Origin: an uncultured Solirubrobacteraceae bacterium
GTDB lineage: Bacteria; Actinomycetota; Thermoleophilia; Solirubrobacterales; Solirubrobacteraceae
Direction of reading: 5' to 3'
DNA length: 6,132 nucleotides
Assembly (NCBI GenBank): GCA_955652215.1
Contig: CATPAX010000076.1
Location: 1-6,132, forward strand
Shown here: positions 5,027-6,132 of the stretch, in pieces
Layout of the letters: each line of letters opens with the position of its first letter
Numbering within the stretch: position 1 is the first letter of the stretch
The notes under the pieces: generated by a model
What the model saw: only the letters and a program-made list of their open reading frames with translations
Told to the model about the DNA's origin: nothing
Database searches by the model: none
Made by a program: the position numbers and the translations under genes

Positions 5027-6132
5027 GCGGCACCGTAACCGCCGCCGGGAAGCCGCCGGCACCCCAGTTCTCGGGGGCGAGGATGCCGCCTGGCCCCCGG
5101 CTGCCCCGGGCGATCCAGACGGCCGGCTTCATGTTCGGGGCACCCCGCTTCCTCGAGGTGTGCGCAAGACGATACGGAGGCGCCGTCACGTTCAGCACGC
5201 TGTTCGACAACCGCTTCGTGATGCTGTTCGACCCGGCCCTCGTCAAGCAGCTGATGCAGGGATCTGGAGACCAGCTGCATGCCGGCGAGGCGAACGCGCT
5301 GCTCGGTCCGGTGGTCGGCGAACGTTCGGTGTTGCTGCTCGATGGCGCGGAGCATCTGCGCCATCGCCGGCTGTTGCTGCCGTCGTTTCATGGGCGGCGC
5401 CTCCAGGCCTATGCCGAGACGATGCGCGAATCCGCCGACATCGAGATCGAGCGCTGGCCAGTCGGGCAGCAGTTCGCCCTGCTGCCGAGCATGCAAGCGC
5501 TGACCTTGCGCGTCATCATGCGCGCCGTCTTCGGCTACCACGGTGGTAGCGAGGAAGACCAGCTTCAGGGCGCTCTGCGCGCGATGATCGAGCCCCTGTC
5601 GCGCCCGCGAGGGATGATGCTGCTGGCGGCGATCGGGAGGTTCGGCGGCGATCGCGCGGTGGCCGGCCGGTTCGAGCGCGCCCGGCGGGCTGTCGATGCG
5701 ATCCTGCTGGCAGAGATCGCTCGGCGGCGAGCGGACCCCGACCTCGCCGATCGCGACGATGTCTTCTCCGCTCTCCTGCTGGCTCGCGACGAGGACGGAG
5801 AGCACTTGAGCGATGCGGAGGTCCGCGATGAGCTCGTCACCTTGCTGCTGGCAGGACACGAGACGACCGCGACTGGCCTCGCCTGGACGTTCGACCTCCT
5901 GTTACATACCCCGTCCGCTTACGCGCGGGCGCGCGAGCGGGAGCCCGAGTACCTGGAGGCCGTGGTCAAGGAGGCGCTGCGGATCCGGCCGGTGATCCCT
6001 GGCATCGGCCGGCTGGTGTCCGCCGAACCGGTTGAGCTCGGTGGCTACAAGATTCCACCGGGAGTCGAGATCAACCCATCGATCAGGGTCATCCACCGCC
6101 GCGATGAGCTCAATCCCGATGCTGAGCAGTTC
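5023..6132 (+). CDS. Cytochrome P450, CYP135/CYP138-like, 3' end outside window
   Basis: The frame is open from GTG 5023 to the window edge (370 codons, no stop). The protein is a soluble heme monooxygenase without an N-terminal membrane anchor. It starts with a proline-rich entry (MPPGPRLPRAIQ, 21-32). The C-helix is EHLRHRRLLLPSFHGRR (110-126), with H111 and R115/R116 likely contacting heme propionates. The I-helix oxygen-activation motif is AGHETT (277-282). The K-helix ExxR is EALR (317-320), followed by RPVIPGIGRLV. The sequence ends in the meander at NPDAEQF, about where PERF occurs; the Cys heme-ligand loop lies beyond. The HAGEANALLG and IERWPVGQQFALLPSMQALTLRVIMRAVFG segments resemble mycobacterial CYP135/CYP138. 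GTG 5023 overlaps the amidotransferase stop (GTGA). ATG 5083, preceded by a GGGGGCGAGG stretch, is an alternative start and would remove 20 poorly conserved residues. Substrate and redox partners are not evident. Confidence 0.93.
   Translation, partial: MSGTVTAAGKPPAPQFSGARMPPGPRLPRAIQTAGFMFGAPRFLEVCARRYGGAVTFSTLFDNRFVMLFDPALVKQLMQGSGDQLHAGEANALLGPVVGERSVLLLDGAEHLRHRRLLLPSFHGRRLQAYAETMRESADIEIERWPVGQQFALLPSMQALTLRVIMRAVFGYHGGSEEDQLQGALRAMIEPLSRPRGMMLLAAIGRFGGDRAVAGRFERARRAVDAILLAEIARRRADPDLADRDDVFSALLLARDEDGEHLSDAEVRDELVTLLLAGHETTATGLAWTFDLLLHTPSAYARAREREPEYLEAVVKEALRIRPVIPGIGRLVSAEPVELGGYKIPPGVEINPSIRVIHRRDELNPDAEQF

Noticed and set aside
4070..5062. Minus-strand open frame of 330 codons opposite the amidotransferase
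   Set aside because: Arg/Leu-rich translation with no motif. It lies across a well-supported Cys2 amidotransferase and would also cover the divergent promoter region.
4318..5859. Long minus-strand open frame (513 codons) opposite the amidotransferase and P450
   Set aside because: It is antisense to two genes with intact motifs. Its translation is Ser/Arg/Gln-rich with no recognisable domain, as expected from the mirror frame of GC-rich coding DNA.
1..6132. Mobile element, CRISPR array or phage remnants
   Set aside because: No transposase or integrase frame, no spaced identical repeats and no abrupt change in base composition were seen.

Overview
This is a GC-rich chromosomal window with almost no non-coding space. 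The organism looks like an actinobacterium (Actinomycetota). The reasons are the Ala/Arg/Gly-rich proteins, the frequent GTG and TTG starts, the 4-base GTGA stop/start overlaps, an MprA/TcrA-like response regulator, and a P450 resembling the mycobacterial CYP135/CYP138 group. A deep branch such as Thermoleophilia (Solirubrobacterales) is possible, but that is only an impression from composition. There are no RNA genes, CRISPR arrays, insertion sequences or phage genes.

The window is two divergent transcription units around a 153-base spacer (3995-4147). To the left, on the minus strand, is a compact five-gene operon. In transcription order it encodes an exported, membrane-anchored LolA/RseB-like protein (2756-3994), a BcrA-type ABC ATPase (1752-2759), an ABC-2 permease with about six membrane helices (931-1755), an OmpR-family response regulator (208-894), and the N-terminus of a sensor histidine kinase that runs off the left edge (1-186). 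The first two junctions are GTGA overlaps and the other gaps are 36 and 21 bases, so the genes are probably co-transcribed. The simplest model is an envelope-stress or drug/lipid-export module: ATPase and permease form the exporter, the LolA-like protein works outside the membrane as a lipid or ligand handler or sensor, and the two-component pair controls the operon.

To the right, on the plus strand, is a class II glutamine-amidotransferase-like protein of the YafJ/GATase_4 type (4148-5026). It overlaps by GTGA with a cytochrome P450 (5023 to beyond 6132). The P450 is open at the right edge, so its heme-ligand cysteine lies outside the window. The ammonia acceptor or substrate of the amidotransferase and the substrate of the P450 cannot be read from the sequence.

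The spacer holds a reasonable plus-strand promoter (TTGACA, 16 bases, TAGAGA). It also has three TTGACA-like hexamers spaced 10-11 bases apart, and a 7-base inverted repeat that brackets them. This arrangement would suit an OmpR-family regulator site controlling one or both units. The most interesting aspects are the LolA-like/exporter/two-component module in a presumed single-membrane organism, the amidotransferase-P450 pair, and the organised control region between them.
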